Assembly (NCBI GenBank): GCA_903884655.1
Contig: CAISFO010000038.1
Coordinates: 1-43,317, forward strand
Source of the DNA: an uncultured Holophagaceae bacterium
GTDB lineage: Bacteria > Acidobacteriota > Holophagae > Holophagales > Holophagaceae
DNA: 43,317 bases
Direction of reading: 5' to 3'
In this document: positions 25,560 to 34,847 of the stretch, piece by piece
Numbering within the stretch: the stretch's first letter is position 1
How the letters are laid out: every line of letters starts with the position of its first letter
The notes under the pieces: model-generated
Told to the model about the DNA's origin: nothing
The model's input: only the letters and a program-made list of their open reading frames with translations
Databases searched by the model: none
Program-made: the position numbers and the translations under genes

Positions 25560-27277
25560 TGAGCAACCGCATCGTCATTGATCCCGTCACCCGCATCGAA
25601 GGCCACCTCCGGATCGAGGCGGTGGTCGAAAACGGTGTCGTCAAGGATGCCTTCAGCGCCGGCACCATGGTCCGGGGCATCGAGAAGATCCTCAAGGGCC
25701 GCGACCCCAGGGATGCCTGGGCCTTCACGGAACGGGTCTGCGGCGTCTGCACCACCGTGCACGCCCTGGCCAGCTGCCGCAGCGTCGAGGATGCCCTGGG
25801 CATCACGGTCCCCAAGAACGCCGAGCTGGTGCGCAACCTCATGTTCTGCGCCCAGTACGTGCAGGACCACGTGGTGCATTTCTACCATCTGCATGCCCTG
25901 GACTGGGTGGACGTGGTGAGCATGCTGAAGGCGGACCCCGTCGCCACCTCCAAGCTGGCCCAGTCCCTGTCGCCCTGGCCCAAGTCCAATCCCGGCCACT
26001 TCGCCGCGGTGCAGAAGCGCTTGAAGGGCTTCGTGGAAAGCGGCCAGCTGGGCATCTTCGCCAACGGCTACTGGGGGCACAAGGCCTACAAGCTGCCGCC
26101 GGAAGTGAACCTGCTGGCGGTTTCCCACTACCTGGACGCCCTTGAGTGGCAGAAGGAGCTGGTGAAGATCCACGCCATCTTCGGTGGCAAGAACCCCCAT
26201 CCCAACTACCTGGTGGGCGGCGTGCCCTGCTCCTTCAACCTGGAGGAGCTGAACGCCATCAACACCGAGCGGCTCACCCATATCGGCAGCCTCATCAACG
26301 ATGCCATCACCTTCGTCGAGCAGGTCTACATCCCGGATCTGCTGGCCATCGCCAGCTTCTACAAGGACTGGGGCGCCATCGGCGGCGGCCTGCAGAACTA
26401 CCTGGCCTACGGCGACCTGCCCACCAAGAGCTATGGGGACCCCTCTTCCTTCCTGCTGCCCAGGGGTGCCATCCTGAACCGGAACCTCAACGAGATCCAC
26501 GAGGTGAACGGCAAGGACGCCAACGAGATCAAGGAGTACATCAGCCACTCCTGGTACCAGTACGGCGGCGGCGACGGCGTAGGGCTCCACCCCTTCAAGG
26601 GCGAGACCGAGTTCAACTACACCGGGCCCAAGCCCCCCTACGAGCACCTGGATGTGGAAGGCAAGTACTCCTGGCTGAAGACGCCGCGGTGGAAGGACCA
26701 CGCCATGGAAGTGGGGCCCCTCTCCCGCATGCTGGTGGCCTACGCCAAGGGCAACACGGATGTGAAGGAGTTGGTGGGCGTGGTGCTCAAGAAGCTCGAC
26801 GTGCCCATCACCGCCCTCTTCTCGACCCTGGGCCGCACCGCCGCCCGGGGCGTGGAGACCCAGGTGGTCGCCCACTGGATGAAGGGGTTCTACGATGACC
26901 TCATCACCAACCTGAAGAACGGCGATACCAAGACCTTCAACCCCATCCGCTGGGAGCCGGAAACCTGGCCCGCCACGGCCGAGGGCGTGGGCATGACCGA
27001 GGCGCCCCGGGGAGCCCTCGCCCACTGGATCAGCATCAAGGATCGCGTGATCGACAACTACCAGCTGGTGGTGCCGAGCACCTGGAACGCCTCACCCAGG
27101 GACGCCAAGGGCCAGCGATCGGCCTACGAAGAGTCCCTCATCGGCACGCCCGTGGCGAACGTCGAGCAGCCGGTGGAGATCCTCCGGACCATCCACTCCT
27201 TCGATCCCTGCCTCGCCTGCGCCGTCCACATCTATGACCCCGAGGGAAAGCACGTCCACCAGGTCCAGTTCAACTGA
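25559..27277 (+). CDS. hyaB: [NiFe] hydrogenase large subunit
   Basis: The product is 572 aa and carries the NiFe centre. The N-terminal ligand motif is RVCGVCTTVHALAS (about residue 60) and the C-terminal one is DPCLACAVH. The 15-residue tail after that His (IYDPEGKHVHQVQFN) is the peptide removed by the maturation protease during export-competent assembly. DPVTRIEGHLRIE at the N terminus is a family hallmark. Start and small-subunit stop overlap by one base (TGATG). It oxidises H2 at the periplasmic face, carried out by the Tat signal of its partner. Confidence 0.96.
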   Translation: MSNRIVIDPVTRIEGHLRIEAVVENGVVKDAFSAGTMVRGIEKILKGRDPRDAWAFTERVCGVCTTVHALASCRSVEDALGITVPKNAELVRNLMFCAQYVQDHVVHFYHLHALDWVDVVSMLKADPVATSKLAQSLSPWPKSNPGHFAAVQKRLKGFVESGQLGIFANGYWGHKAYKLPPEVNLLAVSHYLDALEWQKELVKIHAIFGGKNPHPNYLVGGVPCSFNLEELNAINTERLTHIGSLINDAITFVEQVYIPDLLAIASFYKDWGAIGGGLQNYLAYGDLPTKSYGDPSSFLLPRGAILNRNLNEIHEVNGKDANEIKEYISHSWYQYGGGDGVGLHPFKGETEFNYTGPKPPYEHLDVEGKYSWLKTPRWKDHAMEVGPLSRMLVAYAKGNTDVKELVGVVLKKLDVPITALFSTLGRTAARGVETQVVAHWMKGFYDDLITNLKNGDTKTFNPIRWEPETWPATAEGVGMTEAPRGALAHWISIKDRVIDNYQLVVPSTWNASPRDAKGQRSAYEESLIGTPVANVEQPVEILRTIHSFDPCLACAVHIYDPEGKHVHQVQFN

Positions 27278-27288
27278 GGGGAGACGCC

Positions 27289-27972
27289 ATGCCATCACCT
27301 CATGCCTATCGCCGCATCTACGTCTGGGAGCTGCCCGTCCGGGCCTTCCACTGGATCAACGCCCTGGCCATCGTCACCCTGGGCGTCAGCGGACTGCTCA
27401 TCGGCAAGCCGTTCTCCGTGGCCAACGCCCAGGAGGCCTCCTTCCAGTACTGGTTCGGCACCGTGCGGTTCATCCACTTCACCGCCGGCTATGTCTTCCT
27501 GTTCAACATGATCGTCCGCACCTATTGGGGCTTCGTGGGCAACAAGTACGCCCGGTGGGACACCTTCATCCCGACCACGAAGGCCGCCTACAAAGAGATT
27601 GTCGAGGTGCTGAAGATCGACATTCTCCAGATGCGGGTGAAGGGGCTCATCCACATCGGCCACAACCGGCTGGCGGGCCTGATCTACTTCATCACCACCT
27701 TCATCTTCTTCTTCCAGGCTCTGACCGGCTTCGCCCTCTACGGTCCCATGAGCAAGTCGATCTTCGGCAAGCTGGCGGCCTGGATTGTCCCCCTCATGGG
27801 CAGCGAGATGGCCGTGCGCCAGTGGCATCACGCCATGCTCTGGTTCTACGTCCTGTTCACCATGGTCCACATCTACCTGGTCTTCTACCACGACTACGTG
27901 GAAGGCCGCGGCACCACCTCCTCCATGGTGGGCGGCTGGAAGTTCGAGCGGGAAGACCTGCTTGACCACTGA
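27289..27972 (+). CDS. hyaC: [NiFe] hydrogenase cytochrome b subunit
   Basis: The product is 227 aa with four membrane segments. Haem-ligand histidines lie in VRAFHWINALAIV, VRFIHFTAGYVFL and RQWHHAMLWFYVLFTMVHIYLVFYHDYVEGRG, as in the Ni/Fe-hydrogenase b-type cytochrome family. GGGGAG precedes the ATG, 11 bases after the large subunit. It takes electrons from the small subunit to quinone. Its 3' end overlaps the maturation protease gene. Confidence 0.95.
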   Translation: MPSPHAYRRIYVWELPVRAFHWINALAIVTLGVSGLLIGKPFSVANAQEASFQYWFGTVRFIHFTAGYVFLFNMIVRTYWGFVGNKYARWDTFIPTTKAAYKEIVEVLKIDILQMRVKGLIHIGHNRLAGLIYFITTFIFFFQALTGFALYGPMSKSIFGKLAAWIVPLMGSEMAVRQWHHAMLWFYVLFTMVHIYLVFYHDYVEGRGTTSSMVGGWKFEREDLLDH

Positions 27973-28435
27973 CCGCACTGCCAAGCGAACCCTGGTCCTA
28001 GGCATCGGCAACACCCTCCTCGGCGACGAAGGGGTGGGCGTGGCCGTCATCGATCACCTGCAGGCCATGGGGGACCTGCCCGCCAATGTGGACTTCCTGG
28101 ATGGCGGCACCGGCAGCATGGTGCTGCTGGAGCCCATGCGGGAGGCCCGCCGCATGATTCTCGTGGACGCCACCGCCGATGGCGCGCCACCTGGGAGCAT
28201 CCAGCGGCTGGTGCCGAGGTTCTCCACGGACTTCCCGCCCAGCCTCACCGCCCACGACATTGGCCTCAGGGACCTGCTGGACACCTTCTATCTGCTTGGC
28301 GAGACCCCTGAGGTGGTGCTCTACGCCATCTCCATCGAGTTCCCCCAGGAGATCAACTACAGCCTCAGCCCCGGTGTCGCCGCCGCCGTGCCGCTCGTGG
28401 CCGAGCGGATTCGGCAGGAACTGATGGGCGGTTGA
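27962..28435 (+). CDS. hyaD: Hydrogenase maturation endopeptidase
   Basis: The product is about 157 aa. The HyaD/HybD hallmark GIGNTLLGDEGVGVAV (Glu of the nickel site) is followed by VDFLDGGTGSM, VDATADGAPPG (Asp ligand) and LTAHDIGLRDLL (His ligand). It cuts the C-terminal peptide off the large subunit after nickel insertion. No ATG fits; TTG 27962, overlapping the cytochrome gene by 11 bases, gives MTTDRTAKRTLVLG and is the best start, though the ribosome binding site is weak. Confidence 0.88.
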   Translation: MTTDRTAKRTLVLGIGNTLLGDEGVGVAVIDHLQAMGDLPANVDFLDGGTGSMVLLEPMREARRMILVDATADGAPPGSIQRLVPRFSTDFPPSLTAHDIGLRDLLDTFYLLGETPEVVLYAISIEFPQEINYSLSPGVAAAVPLVAERIRQELMGG

Positions 28436-28455
28436 TACCAGTCCATAATGGCCCC

Positions 28456-29502
28456 ATGACCGCCGACCCCTTCTCCCTCGCCTGCCCACGGCCGCTGCGT
28501 CACGGCTCGGTCCAGATGGCCCACGGCGGGGGCGGGCGGCTCATGAAGGAGCTCATCGAGGGGCTCTTCATGCCAGCCCTGGGCACGGATCCCGCGGGCC
28601 AGCACGACAGCGCCGTGGTGGAGGCGGGCGGGGCCCGGTTGGCCTTCACCACCGATGGTTTCGTGGTGCAACCCCGCGTGTTTCCCGGCGGCGATCTGGG
28701 CGAGCTGGCGGTGTACGGCACGGTGAACGACCTGGCCATGGCGGGGGCCACGCCCCTGGCTCTCTCGACGGCCTTCATCCTCGAAGAGGGCCTGCCCCTC
28801 GAGGAGCTGGCGAAGCTCGCGGCCTCCATGAAGACCGCCGCCGATCGCTGCGGTGTGCGGCTCGTCACCGGCGACACCAAGGTGGTGGACCGGGGCAAGG
28901 CCGATGGCGTCTTCATCACCACGGCGGGCATCGGCCTGATCTCGGCCGGTGTCGACGTCCATCCCCGGCGGGTTCAGCCCGGCGACGCGGTGCTGGTGAG
29001 CGGCGACCTGGGCCGCCATGGCATCGCCGTGATGTCCGTGCGGGAGGGGCTGGCCTTCGAATCACCCGTGGCCAGTGACTGCGGTCCCGTGCACCACCTC
29101 GTCCGGGCCCTGCAGGACGCCGGGCTGGACCTCCACTGCCTCCGGGATCCCACGCGGGGCGGCCTGGCCTCCGTGCTCAACGAGATTGCCACTTCCGCAG
29201 GCGTGGCCATTGAAGCCGTGGAGGCGGCCGTGCCCGTGGACGAGGCGGTGGCTACCGCCTGCGAGATTCTGGGGCTGGATCCCCTCTACGTGGCCTGCGA
29301 GGGGCGCCTGGTGGTCTTCCTGCCGGGGGCCCAGGCGGATCGGGCCCTGGCAGTGCTCCGCTCCATCCCCGAGGGGAGCGGGGCCGCGAACATTGGCCGC
29401 GTGACCCAGGGCCCGTCCGGGCGGGTCACCGTGAAAACCTCCCTGGGCACCCTGCGCCTGCTGGATCTGCTCAGCGGAGAGCAGCTGCCGAGGATCTGCT
29501 AG
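28456..29502 (+). CDS. hypE: [NiFe] hydrogenase maturation protein HypE
   Basis: The product is 348 aa from ATG 28456; a TTG eight codons earlier overlaps the protease gene but gives a less family-like N terminus. HypE signatures: MAHGGGGRLMKELIEGLF, TTDGFVVQP, YGTVNDLAMAGA, TGDTKVVDRGK, RDPTRGGLASVLNEIA. The chain ends PRIC, the C-terminal Cys that is converted to thiocyanate for cyanide delivery. HypF, which supplies the carbamoyl group, is not in the window. It is the last gene of the [NiFe] operon. Confidence 0.95.
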   Translation: MTADPFSLACPRPLRHGSVQMAHGGGGRLMKELIEGLFMPALGTDPAGQHDSAVVEAGGARLAFTTDGFVVQPRVFPGGDLGELAVYGTVNDLAMAGATPLALSTAFILEEGLPLEELAKLAASMKTAADRCGVRLVTGDTKVVDRGKADGVFITTAGIGLISAGVDVHPRRVQPGDAVLVSGDLGRHGIAVMSVREGLAFESPVASDCGPVHHLVRALQDAGLDLHCLRDPTRGGLASVLNEIATSAGVAIEAVEAAVPVDEAVATACEILGLDPLYVACEGRLVVFLPGAQADRALAVLRSIPEGSGAANIGRVTQGPSGRVTVKTSLGTLRLLDLLSGEQLPRIC

Positions 29503-29517
29503 CCAGCTGCAGAGCCC

Positions 29518-29537
29518 TTTCATTTCCGTGAATGAAA
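29518..29537. terminator. AT-rich hairpin between convergent genes
   Basis: TTTCATT (29518-29524) pairs with AATGAAA (29531-29537) around a 6-base loop, just after hypE and facing the 3' end of the anti-sigma gene. It may end transcription from one or both sides. No clean T-run follows on the hypE side. Confidence 0.35.
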
Positions 29538-29603
29538 AAAGCGTCGGCTAACAGGGATGGAGGGAAGGCAAGGGATGGTGAAGCCTTCGTGTCCTTGAAT
29601 TCA

Positions 29604-30392
29604 TCAATGCGCCGAGACCCATCCCCGCCACCCGGTGAACTGCACCGGCCGTTCCAGTGCGACCAGGGCCCAGCAGTCCGCACCGGGATCGGCGGTGGGG
29701 CCGTGGACCGTGCCGGGATCGTGGGCGATCCAGTCTCCGGGGTGCAGGTGGGCGGGCCCGTCCTGCAGGGCGCCGCAGAGAATCAGGGCGCACTCCAGGC
29801 CCTGATGCTGGTGCACAGGGGTGCTGCGCCCCCCCGGGAGGCAGGCCAGGTTGAGGCTCGCGCCGGTGGCGGCATCCTCCTGCACCACCGCCACGCGTCC
29901 CCCGCCGAGACCGCGTTTGATCCAGCGCCACTGGCCTTCCGGGGGCAGGTGGGGACGCAGGGCCTCCAGGGGATCCGTGGAGGGCTGAATGGCCAGGTCC
30001 TGGCCCTGGCTTTCACGGCAGGCTTCGCAGTGGCCCAGGTGCACGCGCAGCAGGACCGACCGCAGGGGATCTGCACTGGACCGCAAGGCAGCCCATGCCT
30101 CCGGCTCGGGGTGATGCTGGGGGCCCCTGGGCACGCGACCCTCGCGCAGTGCGGCCAGGACGCCCGCCAGGGCCCGATCGGCGGGCGTGGGGCCGACGGC
30201 CGGGGCTTCTGACTCCCAGGCCCGGCGCAGCAGGGCCGGTGTCCGCTCAAAGGCCTCAAGAAAGGTCTTGCAGGGCGGGCAGAGGGCCAGGTGCAGCCTC
30301 AGCCCGAACCAGTCGAAGGGCCCAAGGGCGCCCTCCTCGTAGTCCGTCAGCAGGCTCACGACCTGCTCGCAGGTGGGCATCAGGAAGGTCAT
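29604..30392 (-). CDS. ChrR-like anti-sigma factor with zinc finger and cupin
   Basis: The product is 262 aa. The N-terminal anti-sigma zinc site is HLALCPPC (about 34-41). A second similar site HLGHCEAC lies near 117-124. Both are H-x3-C-x2-C. The C-terminal cupin reads PVHQHQGLECALILCGALQDG and HPGDWIAHDPGTVHGP, with His and Glu positions that could bind zinc. The layout recalls ChrR, which restrains an ECF sigma factor and releases it under singlet-oxygen or similar stress. The doubled HxxxCxxC is unusual. The start overlaps the sigma stop as ATGA, so the pair is co-translated. Confidence 0.85.
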   Translation of the reverse strand: MTFLMPTCEQVVSLLTDYEEGALGPFDWFGLRLHLALCPPCKTFLEAFERTPALLRRAWESEAPAVGPTPADRALAGVLAALREGRVPRGPQHHPEPEAWAALRSSADPLRSVLLRVHLGHCEACRESQGQDLAIQPSTDPLEALRPHLPPEGQWRWIKRGLGGGRVAVVQEDAATGASLNLACLPGGRSTPVHQHQGLECALILCGALQDGPAHLHPGDWIAHDPGTVHGPTADPGADCWALVALERPVQFTGWRGWVSAH

Positions 30393-31018
30393 CGTCCCTC
30401 CAGACTGGGGTTGAACTCGGGCAGCAGGGCGCGCATGGCCAGGCGGGCCCGGTGGACGCGCTGGCGGACCAGCTCCCGGGTCAGACCCAGGTGGCTGGCG
30501 ACCTCGTCGGTATTCCAGCCTTCCAGGTCGCGCAGGACGAAGACGGCTCGTTGGTCGTCGGATAGCCGGTCCAGGCCCGCCCGGACCTTGGCCTGCAACT
30601 CCTCCTGCTCGACTTTCATCAGCGCCTCCGCGTCCTCGCTCCAGTCGAGGATCGTGTCCACGCTCATGTGATGCCCCTCGTCGCCAAAACGTGGCATCAG
30701 ATCCTCGATGGTGTCCTCCCGGCGGCGGACCCGCTTCCGGCGGGCCATGAGGGCCTGATTGACGCAGATCCGGTACGCCCAGGTACTGAACTTGCTCGCG
30801 CCCTGGAAACCGGTGAGTTCCCGGTGGATCGTCAGGAGGGCATCCTGCAGGGCATCCTGGCTTTCGGCCTCGTTGCCAAGGATGCGGTCGATGACCCGGA
30901 ATAGCATGCCTAGGTGGGGCCTGATCAGGGCCTCGAAGGCGGCGGGGTCCCCCTGGGCGGCCGCCTGGACGAGGGCGCTTTCGGGCTGGGCCTCCTGGGC
31001 CAGGCTGGGCTCAGGCAT
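30389..31018 (-). CDS. ECF-type RNA polymerase sigma factor
   Basis: The product is 209 aa. Region 2 spans about 30-100 (ALIRPHLGMLFRVIDRIL, then ALQDALLTIHRELTGF and KFSTWAYRICVNQALMARRK). Region 4 spans about 145-200 (LDRLSDDQRAVFVLRDLEGW, then EVASHLGLTRELVRQRVHRAR). The acidic linker DTIEDLMPRFGDEGHHMSVD sits between them. The anti-sigma gene follows with a four-base overlap, and a histidine kinase gene precedes with an eight-base overlap. Its regulon is not visible. Confidence 0.93.
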   Translation of the reverse strand: MPEPSLAQEAQPESALVQAAAQGDPAAFEALIRPHLGMLFRVIDRILGNEAESQDALQDALLTIHRELTGFQGASKFSTWAYRICVNQALMARRKRVRRREDTIEDLMPRFGDEGHHMSVDTILDWSEDAEALMKVEQEELQAKVRAGLDRLSDDQRAVFVLRDLEGWNTDEVASHLGLTRELVRQRVHRARLAMRALLPEFNPSLEGR

Positions 31019-32234
31019 CTTCGGGCCTGGGGATCCGCGGGAGGCGCACCGTGAAGGCCGAGCCGAGCCCTGCCCCCCGGCTGCTGGCCCGCACCTCGCC
31101 GCCGTGCCGGGTGGTGATCTCTTTCACGAGAAACAGGCCCAGGCCCGTGCCCGCCACCTGGCGGGTCATCTCATCTCCCACCCGGAAGAACCGGTGGAAG
31201 ACCCGGGGCAGGTCCTTGTGGGCAAGGCCATGGCCCAGGTCGCTGACCACCAGGAGCACGTCCTCCCCGTCGCCGTCCAGGGTAACGGTCGTCTGGCGGG
31301 GTTCGGCGGCGTACTTGTAGGCGTTGGACAGCAGGTTCTCGACCACCACCCCCAGGGCCTTGGGATCGGCGTTCACCCAGAGGGGTTCCGTGGTGAAGTC
31401 CAACCGCAGGCCCAGGGCACCGGCCCCCAGGCGATGATCCATGGCGTCGCAGACGCCCCGCAGCCAGGGTTCCAGCTCCAGCGGTTCCAGGTGCAGCACC
31501 AGGCTGCCGGATTCCGCCCGGGCCACATCGAGCAGGTTGCCCACCAGCTCGTTGAGCCGATCGAGGTCTTTCTCCATGAGGCTGCGGATGCGCTCCCGCT
31601 GCTCGTCGGCGAGGGTGCGCGTGAAGAGGGTCTCGGTCCACACCCGCAGGGAGGCGATGGGGGTCTTCAGCTCATGGGTCACGGCGGAGGTGAAGTTCCG
31701 CTGACGCAGCTTGAGGTCCAGCTCCTCGGACAGCTTCCGGTAGATCATCACAAAGCCGAACAGGACGGCCGCCACCATGAAGGCGCCCTCGGTGGCCACC
31801 CGGAAGACCGAGTGCCAGCGCTGGTTCCGGAGCTCCAGCATGGGCTCAGGGCGCAGGGCCAGGAAGGCGGCGCCGTCCAGCAGCGCGATGTCATCGGGGG
31901 TGGAGGGCGTGGTCACCACCAGTACGTGCGGGAAGCGCCGGTGGATGGCCTCCCGCCGCTGCTCCAGGCTGGGCAGGGTCGCGAACCGTCCCTCCACCGC
32001 GCCGGAGCGCGAGGAGGGATCCGGCCTGCCGTGGATGAAGGCGAGCATGCCGAGGCTGTCCAGCTGCCAGGCCTCGGCGCGACTCGCATTCAGGGCCTCG
32101 GCCCGGGCCTGCAGCAGGCGGCCCGATTCCCGGATCTGCACATTGATCCACCAGCCCACCTGGATGCTGAGGAGCAGCGAGACGGCCAGGAAGATGATGC
32201 GCTGGGTCGAGAAGGTCGGGGCGCGGTTCGCCAT
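31011..32234 (-). CDS. Membrane histidine kinase upstream of ECF sigma
   Basis: The product is 407 aa from ATG 32234; a longer frame upstream overlaps the divergent gene and is not protein-like. TM1 is about residues 10-30 (IIFLAVSLLLSIQVGWWINV). A periplasmic domain of about 130 aa follows, then TM2 (GAFMVAAVLFGFVMIY), HisKA with TSAVTHELKTPIASL and HATPase with NLLSNAYKYA and DLGHGLAH. The G2 box is GTGLGLFLV. No HAMP domain is seen. No response regulator lies next to it; it overlaps the sigma gene instead. It may feed the ECF switch or act on an unlinked partner. Confidence 0.87.
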   Translation of the reverse strand: MANRAPTFSTQRIIFLAVSLLLSIQVGWWINVQIRESGRLLQARAEALNASRAEAWQLDSLGMLAFIHGRPDPSSRSGAVEGRFATLPSLEQRREAIHRRFPHVLVVTTPSTPDDIALLDGAAFLALRPEPMLELRNQRWHSVFRVATEGAFMVAAVLFGFVMIYRKLSEELDLKLRQRNFTSAVTHELKTPIASLRVWTETLFTRTLADEQRERIRSLMEKDLDRLNELVGNLLDVARAESGSLVLHLEPLELEPWLRGVCDAMDHRLGAGALGLRLDFTTEPLWVNADPKALGVVVENLLSNAYKYAAEPRQTTVTLDGDGEDVLLVVSDLGHGLAHKDLPRVFHRFFRVGDEMTRQVAGTGLGLFLVKEITTRHGGEVRASSRGAGLGSAFTVRLPRIPRPEDA

Positions 32235-32313
32235 GTCCCTATCTTGGGGCAAAGCGGTGCCGTTGTGTGACGGCCCCCTTGGCACCAAGGGTGGGCAGGG
32301 CCATGCTAGGAGG

Positions 32314-33755
32314 GTGTCCAACCCGATCCAGTCCAGTGGTCCCAAGCCGACCCAGCCGCCCTCGAAGGCCAGCTCCGGGCCCAAGCCGGTGCAGCCGCCC
32401 CAGGGCCAGCGCACCCAGGGGGCCGAGACCCTGGTGGAGCTCATGCAGGCCCAGCGCCAGCTCACCCAGGCCATGCACGAGTCCCGGGAGCTGCGGTCCA
32501 AGCTGAGCCGGCGGTCCCACCAGATGCAGGTGCTGCAGCAGGTGTCGGAGATCCTCGCCGCCACCTCCAAGAGTGGCCAGGTGGTCAGTGTGGTGCTCGA
32601 CGTGCTGGCCCAGGAGTTCCACTGCCAGCGCGCCGTGGTCTGGACCCTGGAGGATGGCGGCGTGGGCTACCTGCCCAAGGAGGGCACGGGACTGACACGG
32701 CCCCAGTGGTCCAGCATGAAGCTGCCGGCGCCGAACCCCTTCCCCGGCACGCCCCTCGTGATCTTCCAGAGCCAGTGGCTGGAGCCCGGCAGCGAAGGGA
32801 ACGGCCTCGCCGCGCTGCGGGGCACGGATGGCGCGCAGCTGTATTTCATCCCCTTCGAACACCAGCTGCTGCTGCTGGGCTTCGCCATCCTGGCCCTGCC
32901 CGTGGACCGGCGGTGGGAGGAGGAGGATCTCGATTCCATCACCATCCTGCAGCGACAGGCGGCCATCTCCCTCTACAACGCCTGGCTGTTCCGGGACCTT
33001 TCGGAACAGCGGGATGCCCTCCAGCGCCAGGCCCTGGAGCTGGAGCGGGTCAACGACGCACTGCGGGAAGCCGATCAGCTCAAGAGCGAGTTCCTGGCCC
33101 TCACCAGCCATGAACTCCGCACCCCCTGACGGGCATCCTGGGCTTCACCCGCCTCGTCATGGACGGCCTCTACGACGATGCCGAGGAGATGCGGTCCATG
33201 CTCCAGGACAGCTACTCCTCAGGCCAGCACCTGCTGGGGCTCCTGAACGACATCCTCGACCTGGCCAAGATCGAATCCGGCAAGCTGGAGGTCCACTCCG
33301 AGCCCTTCAACCTCCCGGTCCTGGTCGAAGAGGTGAAGCCCATCGCCGAGGCCTATCCCCGCAAGCCGAATGTGGAGCTCGTCTGGCCCGATCTCAGCGA
33401 ACTGCCCGAAGTGCTGGTCGACCCGAGCCGCCTCAAGCAGGTGCTGCTGAACCTCCTGTCCAACGCCCTCAAGTTCACCAAGGAAGGCACCGTCGGCGTC
33501 CAGGTGGAGCGCCATCCGGGCTATATCACCCTGCTGGTGGTGGACACTGGCATCGGTGTGAGCCTCGAGGCCCAGACTCGACTCTTCCAGAAGTTCGCCC
33601 AGGCGGACGGTGGCCACAGCCGCGAGTTCGGTGGCACGGGCCTTGGCCTGGTCATCTGCAAGCACTTGATGGAGATGATGGGCGGCACCATCAGCCTGAG
33701 CAGCGAGGGACTGGGCCTGGGCAGTACCCTGCGGATCACCATGCCCATCGCCTGA
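32314..33755 (+). pseudogene. GAF-domain histidine kinase, frameshifted in the HisKA motif
   Basis: The first part (to TGA 33127-33129) holds a Pro/Ser-rich N terminus, a coiled coil, a GAF-like domain (SKSGQVVSVVLDVLAQEF to ISLYNAWLF) and the start of HisKA (SEFLALTSHELRTP). The second part, one frame over, continues without loss: LTGILGFTRLVMDGLYDD, then HATPase (NLLSNALKF, DTGIGVSLE, GGTGLGLVI) to TGA 33755. Adding one C to the run at 33122-33126 restores a single kinase of about 480 aa. The start is uncertain: GTG 32314 is the first plausible codon, ATG about 32442 is the first Met. No membrane segment. The lesion may be a real mutation or a base-call error. Confidence 0.8.
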
Positions 33756-33801
33756 ACCAGGTGGACCGGACGCAGAGCTGGCGATCCGCGAATGAATGGC
33801 C

Positions 33802-34590
33802 CTAGGGCCTGGCGGGCTTCAGCAGGTCGTCCAGGACTGTGCGGAAGGCCTGGAAGGACTCGGCACCCAGGAAGACCTTGCTGGCCCTCAGCACGCTGCC
33901 ATCCTCGCTGAGGGCGCCGATGAGGAAGGCCGGAGTCCCGTTGATGCGCAGGCGCTCGGCGCCAGCCGCGCTGCGGCGGATGGCCTCCAGGTACCGGTCG
34001 CTGGTGATGCACGTGTCGAAACGCGCCTGGTCCAGGCCCAGGGCCTCGCTGAACGCGAGCAGGCCCGGGCCGTCGAAGGGCCGCTGGTCCTGGAAGAGCC
34101 GGTCGTGGGCTTCCCAGAATTTCTCTTGCTCGCCGGCGCAGCGGCCCACCCGTGCCTTGAACATCGCGTTGGGATGCTCGGGGCCCGGCAGGTCCCGGAA
34201 GAAGTACTTCACCAGGCCCGCCTGGATGTAGGCGTGGTCGATCAGGGGGTAGATGTCCTTGGCGTACTTGGCGCAGAAGGTGCAATCGAAGTCGGAGTAT
34301 TCCAGGATGGCCACCCGGGCCGCGGCAGAGCCCCGGAAGGGCTCCCCGAACACATTCATGGTGAGGGTGTCCGTTGGCCGGTTGGCCGCTGGTGTTTCCG
34401 CCCGAGCCGGGCGTTCTTTCAGCAGGGCCCTGATCTCGTCCAGGTCCCGCTGCAGACGCTCCTGCCCTTCGCGGAGGCGGTCGATCTGGACCTGCAGGGA
34501 AGGACCTTCGGGGGCCTGGCGGGCCTGGATGCCCCGGGGCGACAGGAGCAGGAGCAGGACGAACGCTGGAACAAGGCGAAGCAGCTTCAT
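33802..34590 (-). CDS. DsbA-like exported thiol oxidoreductase
   Basis: The product is 262 aa. An N-terminal signal peptide (LLRLVPAFVLLLLLSPRG) is followed by a short coiled coil (LQVQIDRLREGQERLQRDLD) and a thioredoxin-fold domain of the DsbA/ScsC-type (VAILEYSDFDCTFCAKYAKD, active-site CTFC; cis-proline region INGTPAFLIG). ATG 34590 is chosen because AAGGA precedes it and the signal peptide starts there. It probably catalyses disulfide formation or isomerisation in the cell envelope. The neighbouring PHI-1-like protein has several cysteines and could be a client (inference). Confidence 0.88.
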   Translation of the reverse strand: MKLLRLVPAFVLLLLLSPRGIQARQAPEGPSLQVQIDRLREGQERLQRDLDEIRALLKERPARAETPAANRPTDTLTMNVFGEPFRGSAAARVAILEYSDFDCTFCAKYAKDIYPLIDHAYIQAGLVKYFFRDLPGPEHPNAMFKARVGRCAGEQEKFWEAHDRLFQDQRPFDGPGLLAFSEALGLDQARFDTCITSDRYLEAIRRSAAGAERLRINGTPAFLIGALSEDGSVLRASKVFLGAESFQAFRTVLDDLLKPARP

Positions 34591-34847
34591 GAAGGATTCC
34601 TTTCTGACCATGAGACGCCGGGATGGGATCGCTGCCAATCCCGAAAGGGAAGGGCTAGTTCGTCCATTTCCAGGGTTTATTGATTTTGAAACATGTTCAT
34701 TGATCGATAATTTAATACATAAAAGGATGCCTTGGTTGCCATTTTAATGAATTTAACATTTGTGAAACTCTGTCTCAATCATTACACTTCCGGGCAAACC
34801 CACCCGGCCTCCTCCCTGTCGAGGACCCTCTCATCCCAAGGAGCACC

